From: Chloroflexota bacterium
GTDB taxonomy: Bacteria > Chloroflexota > Anaerolineae > Aggregatilineales > J027
Reading direction: 5' to 3'
NCBI GenBank assembly: GCA_024434115.1
Contig: QMIT01000006.1
Span: forward strand, 124,001 to 188,000
DNA length: 64,000 nucleotides
A program made the position numbers and the translations under genes. Positions within the stretch are counted from its first letter, which is position 1, and the number at the start of each line of letters is the position of its first letter. The notes under the pieces were generated by a model, which saw only the letters and a list, made by a program, of their open reading frames with translations, ran no database searches and was not told the origin of the DNA. Of the stretch, positions 25,305-33,541 are shown piece after piece.

Positions 25305-26921
25305 ATGAGCCAATCTACAATCGCTGCTAGTTATGATGCCATCCCGTATCCCAATTTAGGCTACAGTCATACCCATCCCGACCATCTGGCGACCCTTGCC
25401 ACGCTGCTTGGGCTAAATCCCGCCTCACCTGAAAAATGCCGCGTGTTGGAACTAGGCACAGCCAGCGGGTGGAACATCATTCCCTTCGCCTATGCCTTCC
25501 CTGAATCACAGTTTGTTGGGATTGACATCTCGCCGGTTCAAATCCAAGAAGGTCAGGCTGCCATTCAAGCCCTCGGCCTGCAAAATATTCGTCTTGAAGC
25601 GTGCGACATTTTAGAAATCACCTCCGAACTCGGCGAATTTGATTACATCATTGCACACGGTGTCTATTCATGGGTTCCTACCGATGTCCGGGATGCGTTG
25701 ATGCGTGTCTGCAAGCAGAATCTATCCCTCAATGGCGTGGCTTATATCAGCTATAACACCTATCCGGGCAGTTATATGACCCGTATGGTGCGGGAGATGA
25801 TGCTCTATCATACCCGCAGTGCCACTACCCCCTTTGAAAAAGCCGAAGGTGCGCGGGATTTTATGGCGTTTCTGCGCGAAAACAACACTATCCCCGAAAG
25901 TGGATTCGCCGCTTTTCTAAATACCTACTCGGATATGCTGCAACAGCGTTTGGAACATGCCACCTCACGCAGCAACTCGGTCATCCTGCACGACGAACTG
26001 GCCGAAATTAATGACGCCCTCTATTTTCATGAATTCGCCAGCCATGCCGCCCAACATGGCCTGCAATATTTGGTTGAGGCTGAATTTCCAACCGTGATGG
26101 TCAGCAACCTAAAAGACCCCGTGATTGATGCCATCAAAGCATTTGCCGGGGATATTATCGAGACCGAGCAATATTTGGATTTCCTGCGTAACCGCAATTT
26201 TCGCAAAACCCTGCTCTGCCATGCCGAAATCGAATTGGAGCGCACCATCAAATTAGAACGGGTCACAACCTTTCGGGTCAGTTCAATGGCGCGTCCGGTC
26301 AATAATGAACTCGATATTGCCTCGGTGTCGCCGGAGAAATTCGGTGCATCGGATAACGCGACCTTCACCACCGACCACCCTCTCTCCAAAGCCGCCTTTT
26401 TCTATCTGAGCGAGGTCTCACCCCAATCCATCCCTTTTAGGTCACTATTTATCGCCGCCCGTAACATTCTGGCCGAATTTGAACCACAGCCAGAGGATGC
26501 CGCCAGTATCAACCGCGAAGCCCAGATTCTCGCCGCCAATTTATTACAAGCCTACAGCTATAGCACCAACCTCATCACCTTTTCGTTGACCGCCCCGCGT
26601 TACACCACAGAACTGAGTGAATATCCCACCGTCAGCCCCGTGGCACGTTATCTGGCCCGTTCATCGCTCCTTGTTCCCAATATCCGTCACGAGCGCGTGG
26701 AATTGGACGCCATTAGTCATTTTTTGCTGATGAAATTGGATGGCACCAATAACCGGGTTGACCTCATGAACGCCCTCCTAGATTTGTTTGGCAAGGGGTC
26801 GTTTGCTTTCCAAATCAACAACGAAACGGTCACGGACACGGACAAAATCAAAGAAATTTTGGAAACCCAATTGAATTTGACGATGGAATGGTTTACCCAC
26901 GCCGCCTTATTGGTCTCATAA
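25305..26921 (+). CDS. Class I SAM-dependent methyltransferase with methyltransferase-regulatory and C-terminal domains
   Basis: A 538-residue protein with a Rossmann methyltransferase domain (about 5-230): motif I VLELGTASGWN, then FVGIDIS and FDYIIAHGVYSWVP. The middle part (about 235-330) fits the methyltransferase regulatory domain, and the C-terminal 200 residues resemble the winged-helix region of the rickettsial protein-lysine methyltransferase group. The substrate is not known and could be a protein. ATG 25305 is chosen because homology to the family begins at once (SYDAIPYPNLGYSHTHPD); upstream codons add 34 unrelated residues. It is followed 11 bp later by a GNAT gene. Confidence 0.82.
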   Translation: MSQSTIAASYDAIPYPNLGYSHTHPDHLATLATLLGLNPASPEKCRVLELGTASGWNIIPFAYAFPESQFVGIDISPVQIQEGQAAIQALGLQNIRLEACDILEITSELGEFDYIIAHGVYSWVPTDVRDALMRVCKQNLSLNGVAYISYNTYPGSYMTRMVREMMLYHTRSATTPFEKAEGARDFMAFLRENNTIPESGFAAFLNTYSDMLQQRLEHATSRSNSVILHDELAEINDALYFHEFASHAAQHGLQYLVEAEFPTVMVSNLKDPVIDAIKAFAGDIIETEQYLDFLRNRNFRKTLLCHAEIELERTIKLERVTTFRVSSMARPVNNELDIASVSPEKFGASDNATFTTDHPLSKAAFFYLSEVSPQSIPFRSLFIAARNILAEFEPQPEDAASINREAQILAANLLQAYSYSTNLITFSLTAPRYTTELSEYPTVSPVARYLARSSLLVPNIRHERVELDAISHFLLMKLDGTNNRVDLMNALLDLFGKGSFAFQINNETVTDTDKIKEILETQLNLTMEWFTHAALLVS

Positions 26922-26932
26922 AGGAAAAGGGT

Positions 26933-27484
26933 ATGTTTTTTCAGCCGTTATATAAAGGCAAACTCATTCGTCTGGCCGCCCCCACGCCAGACGATTATGT
27001 GATTATGGCGAAATGGACAGAAAACGATGAGTATATGCGGTTGATGGATACAGGGGCTGTCCGTCCGCTTTCGGCACAAGGCAATGAACAGTGGGAAAAG
27101 AATCTGCGGGAAGATCCCAATCTATTTTTGTTCCGTTTCCGTACTCTGGCCGATGACCTACTTATTGGCTCTGGTGATTTGGAGGTCATGTGGGCCAATC
27201 AATCGGCTTTTTTGGCGATTGGCATTGGCAATCCCGATTATTGGGGCAAAGGCTATGGTAGTGATGGGTTACAGCTATTGCTGCGCTATGGCTTCAATGA
27301 ATTGGGCCTACACCGCATCGGCCTAAATGTCATCAGCAACAACACCCGTGCTATCCGTGCTTATGAAAAAGCGGGGTTTAGTTATGAAGGCACTCAAAAA
27401 GAAGCGGTCTATCGAGACGGGCAGCGGTTTGATATGGTCTATTATGGCATTCTGCGCCGCGATTGGGTCGCTAATCAATCATAG
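26933..27484 (+). CDS. GNAT family N-acetyltransferase (RimJ/RimL-like)
   Basis: A 183-residue acetyltransferase using acetyl-CoA. It shows the beta4-alpha3 pattern ... FLAIGIGNPDYWGKGYGSDG with the acetyl-CoA loop, followed by NELGLHRIGLNVISNN and RAIRAYEKAGFSYEGTQ, typical of RimJ/RimL and spermidine acetyltransferase relatives. ATG 26933 is preceded by AAGGAAAAGG. The acceptor (protein N-terminus, antibiotic or polyamine) cannot be told. It shares a transcript direction and an 11-bp gap with the methyltransferase gene. Confidence 0.88.
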   Translation: MFFQPLYKGKLIRLAAPTPDDYVIMAKWTENDEYMRLMDTGAVRPLSAQGNEQWEKNLREDPNLFLFRFRTLADDLLIGSGDLEVMWANQSAFLAIGIGNPDYWGKGYGSDGLQLLLRYGFNELGLHRIGLNVISNNTRAIRAYEKAGFSYEGTQKEAVYRDGQRFDMVYYGILRRDWVANQS

Positions 27485-27531
27485 AAAGGATGGGGGACAA
27501 ACGCTCATCCTTCCAATAATTGGCTGCACCC

Positions 27532-29187
27532 CTATTGCTCGTAAGCCCCGCGATCACATGCTTCTACCGAACGTAGGTTGCCAAGCAAATCTTCCGCTGG
27601 GCACAATGCCGCATCCGCCGAATCCAAAGCCGGACTGCTCGGCAGCAGGGTCATATCATAAGCCATGCCCGTCAGCGGCCCGGTCACTTGTGGGTCATCG
27701 CAAATATCATGACTCCCCGACGTAGTAAAGTCATTAGTCGTCCCACACTCCAGATTTTTGACCCCGGAGGCGACGTTGTAATCTGAATCGAGTTTAAGCG
27801 CTCCACAGCCTTCCTGATAAAAATAGAAGGTGATGTCCGAGGAATCAAAATAATCGGTATCGCCCACCACGACGCTGTTCCGCAGTTGGATGCTTTCGTT
27901 TCCGTTACATTCAAAACCTTCACGTGGGCCTGCGCCGATAAGCCCGTCGCCCTGTCCATAAATCGTGGAGTTGACGATGCTCATTTGCTCTCCGCCCGTA
28001 TAAACAATTTGCAGGGTAGCACCCAGCGCCCGGCAGTGATCCACCCAATACGTAAACGGCTGGTCTTCAAAAAATGCACAATTGCCTACCAAGAGGCTGT
28101 TGGTAATCGTCGTTTGCCCAGTCACTTTAATTTGATTACCTGCGTTGCCTTCGGCCCACACGCGATTTAGGGTAATCGTTCCTCCCAGCGTGTGATACAG
28201 CAGGTCAAGCCCGTCCGAGGTGTTATGCAAAAAGGCGGAATCTTCAATAATCCAATCCCCGCCCGTCTCGGCCTCGCCAACACCATCCCCATAGCCGCCT
28301 GCCTCTTGTCCCCAACACCCAATCGGTTGGCCCACTGGATAGGGTTCACCACAGCCATTCCATTCCACCACCCAATGGCGGAAAAGCAGCGTGCCGGAAT
28401 TAGAATCGCCATTATCATCCCACAAATCGCCATCCCAGCCGACTGAGCCATTCCCTGCCACCCGCACACTTTCTACCGTCCAATCGGTGAGCCGTCCCGC
28501 ATGGACACCCCCCGCTGCCAATCCGTGAATATTCAAATTCCACAGATGCACATTGGCCGAATCTTCGGCATACAGCCCATAAGATGCCCAATCCCCATAC
28601 GGCGCGACATCGCGTTCGCACGCCAATTCGCCCGAATGATTTTCGATACAACCGGAGTGGTCGGTAATATCCAAACATGCCACTTCCACATTGCTCGTAT
28701 CCATCATATTGACGATAAACCAAGGGCGACCTGTCCCCCATAACTCTGGCGGTGCGGGGCATTCAGCATCCCATCCTACTCCCAAAATGCGCGTCGGTTG
28801 GTCAGGGGAAGGGCCACTTGGAATGGCGGGCATTACGCAGTCATAAGACCCAATCTCATCACACATCTCCGCGCCCGGTGCGCCATAACCCATCGCGTAG
28901 CTCCCCGCTGCAATCAGCAACGTATCTCCGCCTATGATACGGGGAGTGTTAGCGGGGGGCAGGGCTTGAAAGGGGTGATTCCATGCGCAGGGTTGTCCTG
29001 TGCCCGTGCCAGAATAAGCGGCGTCCACAAGACCTGTGCATTGTTCGGCGCTCCCACCATCGGGGCGCACATAATAAACGGTGCTGGCGTTCTGGTGTTT
29101 TAGTTTAGGGGTAGCCGGAGCGTTCGTTAAGTAGACAGGCGTGAAAATTACGGGGAGAAAAAGAATAAGCACGATGAAGCGAGTCAT
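27532..29187 (-). CDS. Secreted right-handed beta-helix repeat protein
   Basis: A 551-residue exported protein. A signal peptide (about 1-22, MTRFIVLILFLPVIFTPVY) is followed by VYYVRPDGGSAEQCTG, the usual opening of parallel beta-helix proteins. Repeated rungs follow, such as NVEVACLDITDHSG, NVHLWNLNIHGLAAGG, DWIIEDSAFLHNTSDG and TTITNSLLVGNC. Many cysteines suggest disulfides. The family includes polysaccharide lyases and host- or surface-binding proteins. No catalytic residues are recognised, so carbohydrate binding is only a guess. It converges with the GNAT gene. Confidence 0.8.
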   Translation of the reverse strand: MTRFIVLILFLPVIFTPVYLTNAPATPKLKHQNASTVYYVRPDGGSAEQCTGLVDAAYSGTGTGQPCAWNHPFQALPPANTPRIIGGDTLLIAAGSYAMGYGAPGAEMCDEIGSYDCVMPAIPSGPSPDQPTRILGVGWDAECPAPPELWGTGRPWFIVNMMDTSNVEVACLDITDHSGCIENHSGELACERDVAPYGDWASYGLYAEDSANVHLWNLNIHGLAAGGVHAGRLTDWTVESVRVAGNGSVGWDGDLWDDNGDSNSGTLLFRHWVVEWNGCGEPYPVGQPIGCWGQEAGGYGDGVGEAETGGDWIIEDSAFLHNTSDGLDLLYHTLGGTITLNRVWAEGNAGNQIKVTGQTTITNSLLVGNCAFFEDQPFTYWVDHCRALGATLQIVYTGGEQMSIVNSTIYGQGDGLIGAGPREGFECNGNESIQLRNSVVVGDTDYFDSSDITFYFYQEGCGALKLDSDYNVASGVKNLECGTTNDFTTSGSHDICDDPQVTGPLTGMAYDMTLLPSSPALDSADAALCPAEDLLGNLRSVEACDRGAYEQ

Positions 29188-29232
29188 AACGTAACTCCTC
29201 GGCTACTTTTTCTCCCATTATACGCCCGATTT

Positions 29233-30165
29233 CTAGGCCTGATGAAAATGCGGCAGGACATCCCGCGCCATTTTTTCTAAATCGTCAATATTGTCGTAAT
29301 CCATCCATTGCAGCATGAATCGCTCGATGCCAGCCTCGATCCACGCGCCGATTTGGTCAACCACCGCCGACCCTGTACCAACAATCAGACCACGATCAGT
29401 AATCAATTCAGTCGCACTGGGTTTTCCGGCAAGGCGGGCGGATAATTCAGCATCGCTGGGTTCATACACCACCTGTGTCATCAACGAACGTTTGACCGAC
29501 TGCCGCGACCTGCCACGCTCATCCAATAATTGATCGAGCAGGGCGTTCCGTTCCTTAAACTGCTCCAATGGAATAAACACCGCATTCCACTCATCCGCAT
29601 ATTTGGCCGCTAGAGGGAGGGTGCGTTTTGGCCCGCGTCCACCAATCAGAATGGGTGGGCCGCCTTTGCGGGTAGGGCGAGGGAGCAAAATCGCCTCATC
29701 CAATGAAAAATGTTTACCCTCAAATGTCACCGGAGCATCGCTGTCCAGCAGTTGTTGGGTCATTTCCAGCGCATCAGTCAGCATCTCAAAGCGGGTCGGC
29801 AAGTCAAAAAATGGAACCCCAAACAGCCGATGCTCCCGTTCTTGCCAACCAGCCCCCATGCCCAAGACCAACCGCCCGCTGCTTAAATCATCCACCTGCG
29901 CGGCCATACGCACCGTTATGGAGGGGTGGCGAAATGTCACGGGTGTTACCAATGGGCCAAATTCAATTTTTTGGGTGTGTGTAGCAGCATAAGTCAACGA
30001 TACCCATAGTTCCAGTGAATCATAATCCGGTGGATTCGCGTTGGTAAAATGGTCGGATCGGAATACACATTGATAACCAAAATCTTCAGCGGCTTGTAAC
30101 AATCTCTTCCAGCGTGCCCAATTTAAATCATGCTGTCCTTCAATCATGATGCCAATTTGTGCCAT
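29233..30165 (-). CDS. LLM-class F420/FMN-dependent oxidoreductase
   Basis: A 310-residue luciferase-like TIM-barrel oxidoreductase. It has the family pattern GIMIEGQHDLNWARW, FRSDHFTN, SLTYAATHTQKIEFGPLVTPVTFRHP, GRLVLGMGAGWQEREH and PILIGGRGPKRTL, closest to the F420-dependent subgroup. ATG 30165 has AAGGAGAA 7 nt upstream. Cofactor choice (F420 or FMN) and substrate are not visible. It stands alone and diverges from mscL. Confidence 0.87.
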   Translation of the reverse strand: MAQIGIMIEGQHDLNWARWKRLLQAAEDFGYQCVFRSDHFTNANPPDYDSLELWVSLTYAATHTQKIEFGPLVTPVTFRHPSITVRMAAQVDDLSSGRLVLGMGAGWQEREHRLFGVPFFDLPTRFEMLTDALEMTQQLLDSDAPVTFEGKHFSLDEAILLPRPTRKGGPPILIGGRGPKRTLPLAAKYADEWNAVFIPLEQFKERNALLDQLLDERGRSRQSVKRSLMTQVVYEPSDAELSARLAGKPSATELITDRGLIVGTGSAVVDQIGAWIEAGIERFMLQWMDYDNIDDLEKMARDVLPHFHQA

Positions 30166-30289
30166 CGAAAAATTCTCCTTCAATAATTTCCACGTTGCAT
30201 AATCTCTACTTCGTTACCACACAAAAGTTTTTGTCCAGCATCAACCATCATTTAGCTTAATCCCACTCCACCCATATTACCCCAACAGG

Positions 30290-30298
30290 TGTTATAGT
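30290..30298 (+). promoter_or_regulatory. Extended -10 promoter of mscL
   Basis: TG at 30290-30291, one base, then TATAGT (30293-30298), 43 bp before the mscL start. No good -35 is visible, as is common for extended -10 promoters. Confidence 0.45.
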
Positions 30299-30340
30299 AG
30301 GGGCACTTAAACAGACAGATTGGTTGTAGGAGAAAAAACG

Positions 30341-30778
30341 ATGATTAACGAATTTAAGAAGTTCATTTTACGTGGCAATGTGCTCGATCTGGCAGTGGGT
30401 ATCATCATGGGCTTGGCCTTTGGGAGCATTGTCAATTCATTGGTCAACGACATCATTATGCCCCCCGTCGGCTATATTTTGGGTGATGTGGATTTTGCGA
30501 ACCTATTTATCACCCTCTCCGATGGAGACTATGATTCGTTGCAGCAAGCCAAAGACGCAGGTGCGGCCACCATCAATTACGGCGTTTTCATCAACTATGT
30601 CATTAACTTTTTGATTGTGGCGTTTGCACTATTTTTGATCGTCAAAGCCTTCAACACCATGATGGAGCGCATGAAGAAAGCCGAAGAGCCTGCCGCACTC
30701 GCTGGTCCCACCACCGAAGAAAAATTGGTCGAATCGCTGAACAAGCTAAACGCCACTCTCGAAAAAATGCAGAAATAG
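30341..30778 (+). CDS. mscL: Large-conductance mechanosensitive channel MscL
   Basis: A 145-residue membrane channel that opens on osmotic downshock. ATG 30341 follows AGGAG. The N-terminal helix and TM1 read INEFKKFILRGNVLDLAVGIIMGLAFGS-type, and TM2 is NYVINFLIVAFALFLIVKAFN, with a polar loop of about 40 residues between them and a C-terminal amphipathic helix. Length and order of segments are normal for the family. A strong terminator follows. Confidence 0.96.
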   Translation: MINEFKKFILRGNVLDLAVGIIMGLAFGSIVNSLVNDIIMPPVGYILGDVDFANLFITLSDGDYDSLQQAKDAGAATINYGVFINYVINFLIVAFALFLIVKAFNTMMERMKKAEEPAALAGPTTEEKLVESLNKLNATLEKMQK

Positions 30779-30789
30779 AATTTGGACTT

Positions 30790-30825
30790 GGGGCGAATGG
30801 GTAAACGAAGTTCGCCCCTTTCTTG
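30790..30825 (+). terminator. Intrinsic terminator of mscL
   Basis: A perfect 8-bp stem GGGGCGAA/TTCGCCCC (30790-30797 with 30811-30818), 13-nt loop, then TTTCTT. It starts 11 bp after the mscL stop and ends just before the convergent methyltransferase gene. Confidence 0.8.
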
Positions 30826-30828
30826 AGG

Positions 30829-31737
30829 CTATTTTAGGGGTTCGCGGAAATCATAGATACCGTCGCGGATGGCCCATTGCGCCCCACATCTTCCACACGT
30901 CAGCCGATCTTCTTGATGGGTTAAATCGGTAGCCCCACACGCAGGGCACTTAAATAGCGGGTCATCGAAACGGGGGGCAGGCGACGACCCCACCGTACGA
31001 TTTTTGGTAAACATGCTGGGGGCATAAGCCGCCATTCCACCCGTCGGTTGCAGCCATTGGTCGAGCGTTACCAGTACCGAGGTAGGAATCAGCCGCTTCA
31101 ACACGCCTAAGCGAAAATACGATACTGCCAGCCGCCGCTGGGTCGCAAAACCCGCCCCATTGAGTGCCTCGGCCATAAAAGCTGGGTGAAAATCGAAATT
31201 GAGTTTGACAAATTCGACTGGCTCACGGCTAAAGGGATTCCAGTTTTGGCGACGCAGCAGATAACGCAAAATCGCCTTGAAATTGCGCTTATTGGCATAC
31301 TCCAAAACAAACACGGCATTGGGAGCAAGGGCAGATCGGATTTGTTTCAATACGCTTGGCACATCGGAAATATGGTGAATCACCCGAATCAGCGTGGCCG
31401 CATCACATACTCCATCGGCAATCGGCAGTTGATAGAGATTGGCCGCCACATAGACATAACGATCACTTCTGCCGAGTCGTGTTTGGGCATCTTGCAGCAG
31501 GGAGTGGGAATAATCCAACACAATTACCTGCTCATAGCCTTCATATAAATCGGTCAGGCGTCCAAACCCCGCCCCCAATTCCAAAAGACGTTTCCCGGTT
31601 GGCGGGATCAGACGGTGGATGGCAATCCGTTCCACGCGGTCTTCATAATCGCGGCCTTTACCCTCCCAAAAATCTTTTTTATAGCCCGACCCCTCATAAC
31701 TCATCACTTCTGGGGTTTTGACTGGCGAAACACTCAT
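30829..31737 (-). CDS. SAM-dependent methyltransferase with C-terminal zinc ribbon
   Basis: A 302-residue class I methyltransferase. Motif I is LLELGAGFGRLTDLY, followed by VIVLDYSHSLL and VCDAATLIRVIHHISD, as in the UbiE/Methyltransf_11 group. The C-terminus carries a Trm112-like zinc ribbon, CPACGATD ... CGRCGAQW, followed by YDFREP. ATG 31737 is preferred: the longer frame (to 31788) would overlap the neighbouring gene. The substrate is unknown. Confidence 0.83.
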   Translation of the reverse strand: MSVSPVKTPEVMSYEGSGYKKDFWEGKGRDYEDRVERIAIHRLIPPTGKRLLELGAGFGRLTDLYEGYEQVIVLDYSHSLLQDAQTRLGRSDRYVYVAANLYQLPIADGVCDAATLIRVIHHISDVPSVLKQIRSALAPNAVFVLEYANKRNFKAILRYLLRRQNWNPFSREPVEFVKLNFDFHPAFMAEALNGAGFATQRRLAVSYFRLGVLKRLIPTSVLVTLDQWLQPTGGMAAYAPSMFTKNRTVGSSPAPRFDDPLFKCPACGATDLTHQEDRLTCGRCGAQWAIRDGIYDFREPLK

Positions 31738-31762
31738 GCAGAAAATCCTATTCTCGTGAAAA

Positions 31763-32668
31763 TCAACCCCCGACGGGTGTGGCGCCAAAGGGTGTGAAAG
31801 TGGGTGTCATTTGCTGCTGGACAGGCGGTGGGGGCGTTTCGGTCACAAGTGTACCCCCATCCACTGGCGCGATGGGTGCAGTGGGTGTACCTTCAACAGG
31901 TGTCCCATCCGGTGCTGGCGATTCAATAGCGCTTGGTTCGGCGGTCTGTTCATCTTCAAAGCCCTTCCATGGATCGCGTGTGTAATCCGTTGGGGCCATC
32001 AAATTGACGTTGCCGCTCATCACATCGCCCACAAACGCCGGCACATCCCCCCAATTGCTCGGCAAATTCCCCAATGCGCGGACATAGGGTTCAAACAAGT
32101 TTCTGAGATTGTTAAATGGCTCATGCAACTGCGTTTCGTTCAAGGGAATATCTACGGGTACTGTCAGGCTGACCGGGATGGTCTGCTGCACGGGCACGTT
32201 GATATTGATGGGTACGGTCTGTTCAACTGGCACAGTCAACGACAAACGAATGGGCAGGCGTGTCTCCGCAGGCAGCCGAATATCCACCGTCCCCGATATA
32301 TTGCCTGCGCCGCCCTCAATCGCAAAATAGGCGGGTACATTGTCAATCACGACATCTTCAGTCAGATAGACATCGGTATTGTCGGAGACAGGCAGCGTGA
32401 AGTTAATCGGAATCTGATCCGAGACGGGCAGTGTAAAATTAATCGGAATTTCGTCGTTGACCTGAATTTCCGTTTGGATACGTGCCTCGTCCAAGCCCAC
32501 AAAGTTGCTGTGCAGTCCTTGTAAAAGGGGGTCGGCAATGCCATTTTTAATTTGGAAGATCAACAAGACCACAAAAATCAAAACTAGCAGCACAATAAAA
32601 TTCATAATAAACGAAAACAAGATCGCAAAATTACGAAATGCTATCCAAAGTTCACGCAGGCGCTGCAT
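31763..32668 (-). CDS. Membrane-anchored beta-repeat protein of unknown function
   Basis: A 301-residue protein with one N-terminal membrane helix (about 15-42, FAILFSFIMNFIVLLVLIFV) and an outside region made of short repeated strands: IPINFTLPVSD twice, LPIRLSLTVPVEQT, IPININVPVQQT, IPVSLTVPVD. The C-terminal 70 residues are Pro/Thr/Glu-rich and probably unstructured. I do not recognise a family or an enzyme. It lies 25 bp upstream of the zinc-ribbon methyltransferase gene on the same strand. Confidence 0.65.
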   Translation of the reverse strand: MQRLRELWIAFRNFAILFSFIMNFIVLLVLIFVVLLIFQIKNGIADPLLQGLHSNFVGLDEARIQTEIQVNDEIPINFTLPVSDQIPINFTLPVSDNTDVYLTEDVVIDNVPAYFAIEGGAGNISGTVDIRLPAETRLPIRLSLTVPVEQTVPININVPVQQTIPVSLTVPVDIPLNETQLHEPFNNLRNLFEPYVRALGNLPSNWGDVPAFVGDVMSGNVNLMAPTDYTRDPWKGFEDEQTAEPSAIESPAPDGTPVEGTPTAPIAPVDGGTLVTETPPPPVQQQMTPTFTPFGATPVGG

Positions 32669-32749
32669 AGCGTCCCCCTTTGACCAAGAGTTCGCGGATG
32701 AATGTTACACTATAGCATTGACAGGGCTGGCTGCAAAACTTACCCCCTA

Positions 32750-33325
32750 TTAGGCAGGCGGGGTGTTCTCATCAGTGGTTTCAACCACCGTCTGTTCATC
32801 GGATGTCTCGCCGTTTTCATCTATCTCAGATGCTTTCCAAACCTCTTTGGCGTGGTCAATATACAAGACACCGTTCAAGTGGTCAATTTCATGCTGAAAG
32901 ACCCGTGCCAACCAATCTCTAGTTTTGATCCGAAATTCTTTCCCGGTGCGGTCTTGGCCCTGCACAGTAATGGCGACATGCCGATCCACCTTGCCAAAAT
33001 AGCCGGGAATTGAGAGGCACGCCTCGACACCTTCCACCATTTCTTCGGATGATTTAACAATTTCGGGATTGATGACCACAAACAGCACCCCGGCGTTGTC
33101 CCCATATTCCTCTTTGGATTCTTCATCATCGGGGAGTTGAATCACAATCACCCGCTGGGAAATGGCAACTTGCGGCGCAGCCAAACCCACCCCCCCGGCG
33201 TCGTGCATGGTCTCGACCATATCCTCGATCAGCGTTTGGAGTTTGGGGTCAGCAAAATTGGTGACCTTATTGGCTTTTTTCCGCAAAATCGCGTTTTGTG
33301 GCGTGATAATCTCTCGTACTGCCAT
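32750..33325 (-). CDS. def: Peptide deformylase
   Basis: A 191-residue metalloenzyme that removes the formyl group from nascent N-terminal methionine. All three motifs are present: GVGLAAPQ (45-52), EACLS (101-105, Cys103 as metal ligand; the usual motif is EGCLS) and QHEIDH with H145 and H149 as ligands and E146 catalytic. The last 30 residues are an acidic extension rich in Glu and Thr. It diverges from the giant lipoprotein gene. Confidence 0.96.
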   Translation of the reverse strand: MAVREIITPQNAILRKKANKVTNFADPKLQTLIEDMVETMHDAGGVGLAAPQVAISQRVIVIQLPDDEESKEEYGDNAGVLFVVINPEIVKSSEEMVEGVEACLSIPGYFGKVDRHVAITVQGQDRTGKEFRIKTRDWLARVFQHEIDHLNGVLYIDHAKEVWKASEIDENGETSDEQTVVETTDENTPPA

Positions 33326-33445
33326 GAAGCACCTCTATCCATGACCCTATCCTCTTTGCAGATAGGCGTTGGGGTTATTTTACCGTTTTTTCGCTCTGCC
33401 GAATACCCTGCCCGTGTAAACGGAATATCAGTGGTCAATTGTGGG

Positions 33446-33474
33446 TTGCAGGACTTTACGCAATTTATTAATCT
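33446..33474 (+). promoter_or_regulatory. Candidate promoter of the giant lipoprotein gene
   Basis: TTGCAG (33446-33451), a 17-bp spacer and TAATCT (33469-33474), 68 bp before the ATG at 33542. The fit is moderate. Confidence 0.35.
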
Positions 33475-33541
33475 CATGGTAGGGCATATTTTTCTATGCC
33501 CCTTGACGTCAGATAACGATTACTTTTGCGGAGGAGCTGTA

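Noticed and set aside
27486..27512. Terminator after the GNAT gene
   Set aside because: The AAGGATG/CATCCTT stem has a long loop and no T-tract.
33137..33541. Longer N-terminus for the giant lipoprotein
   Set aside because: It would overlap def, lacks a ribosome site, and would bury the lipoprotein signal at residue 136.
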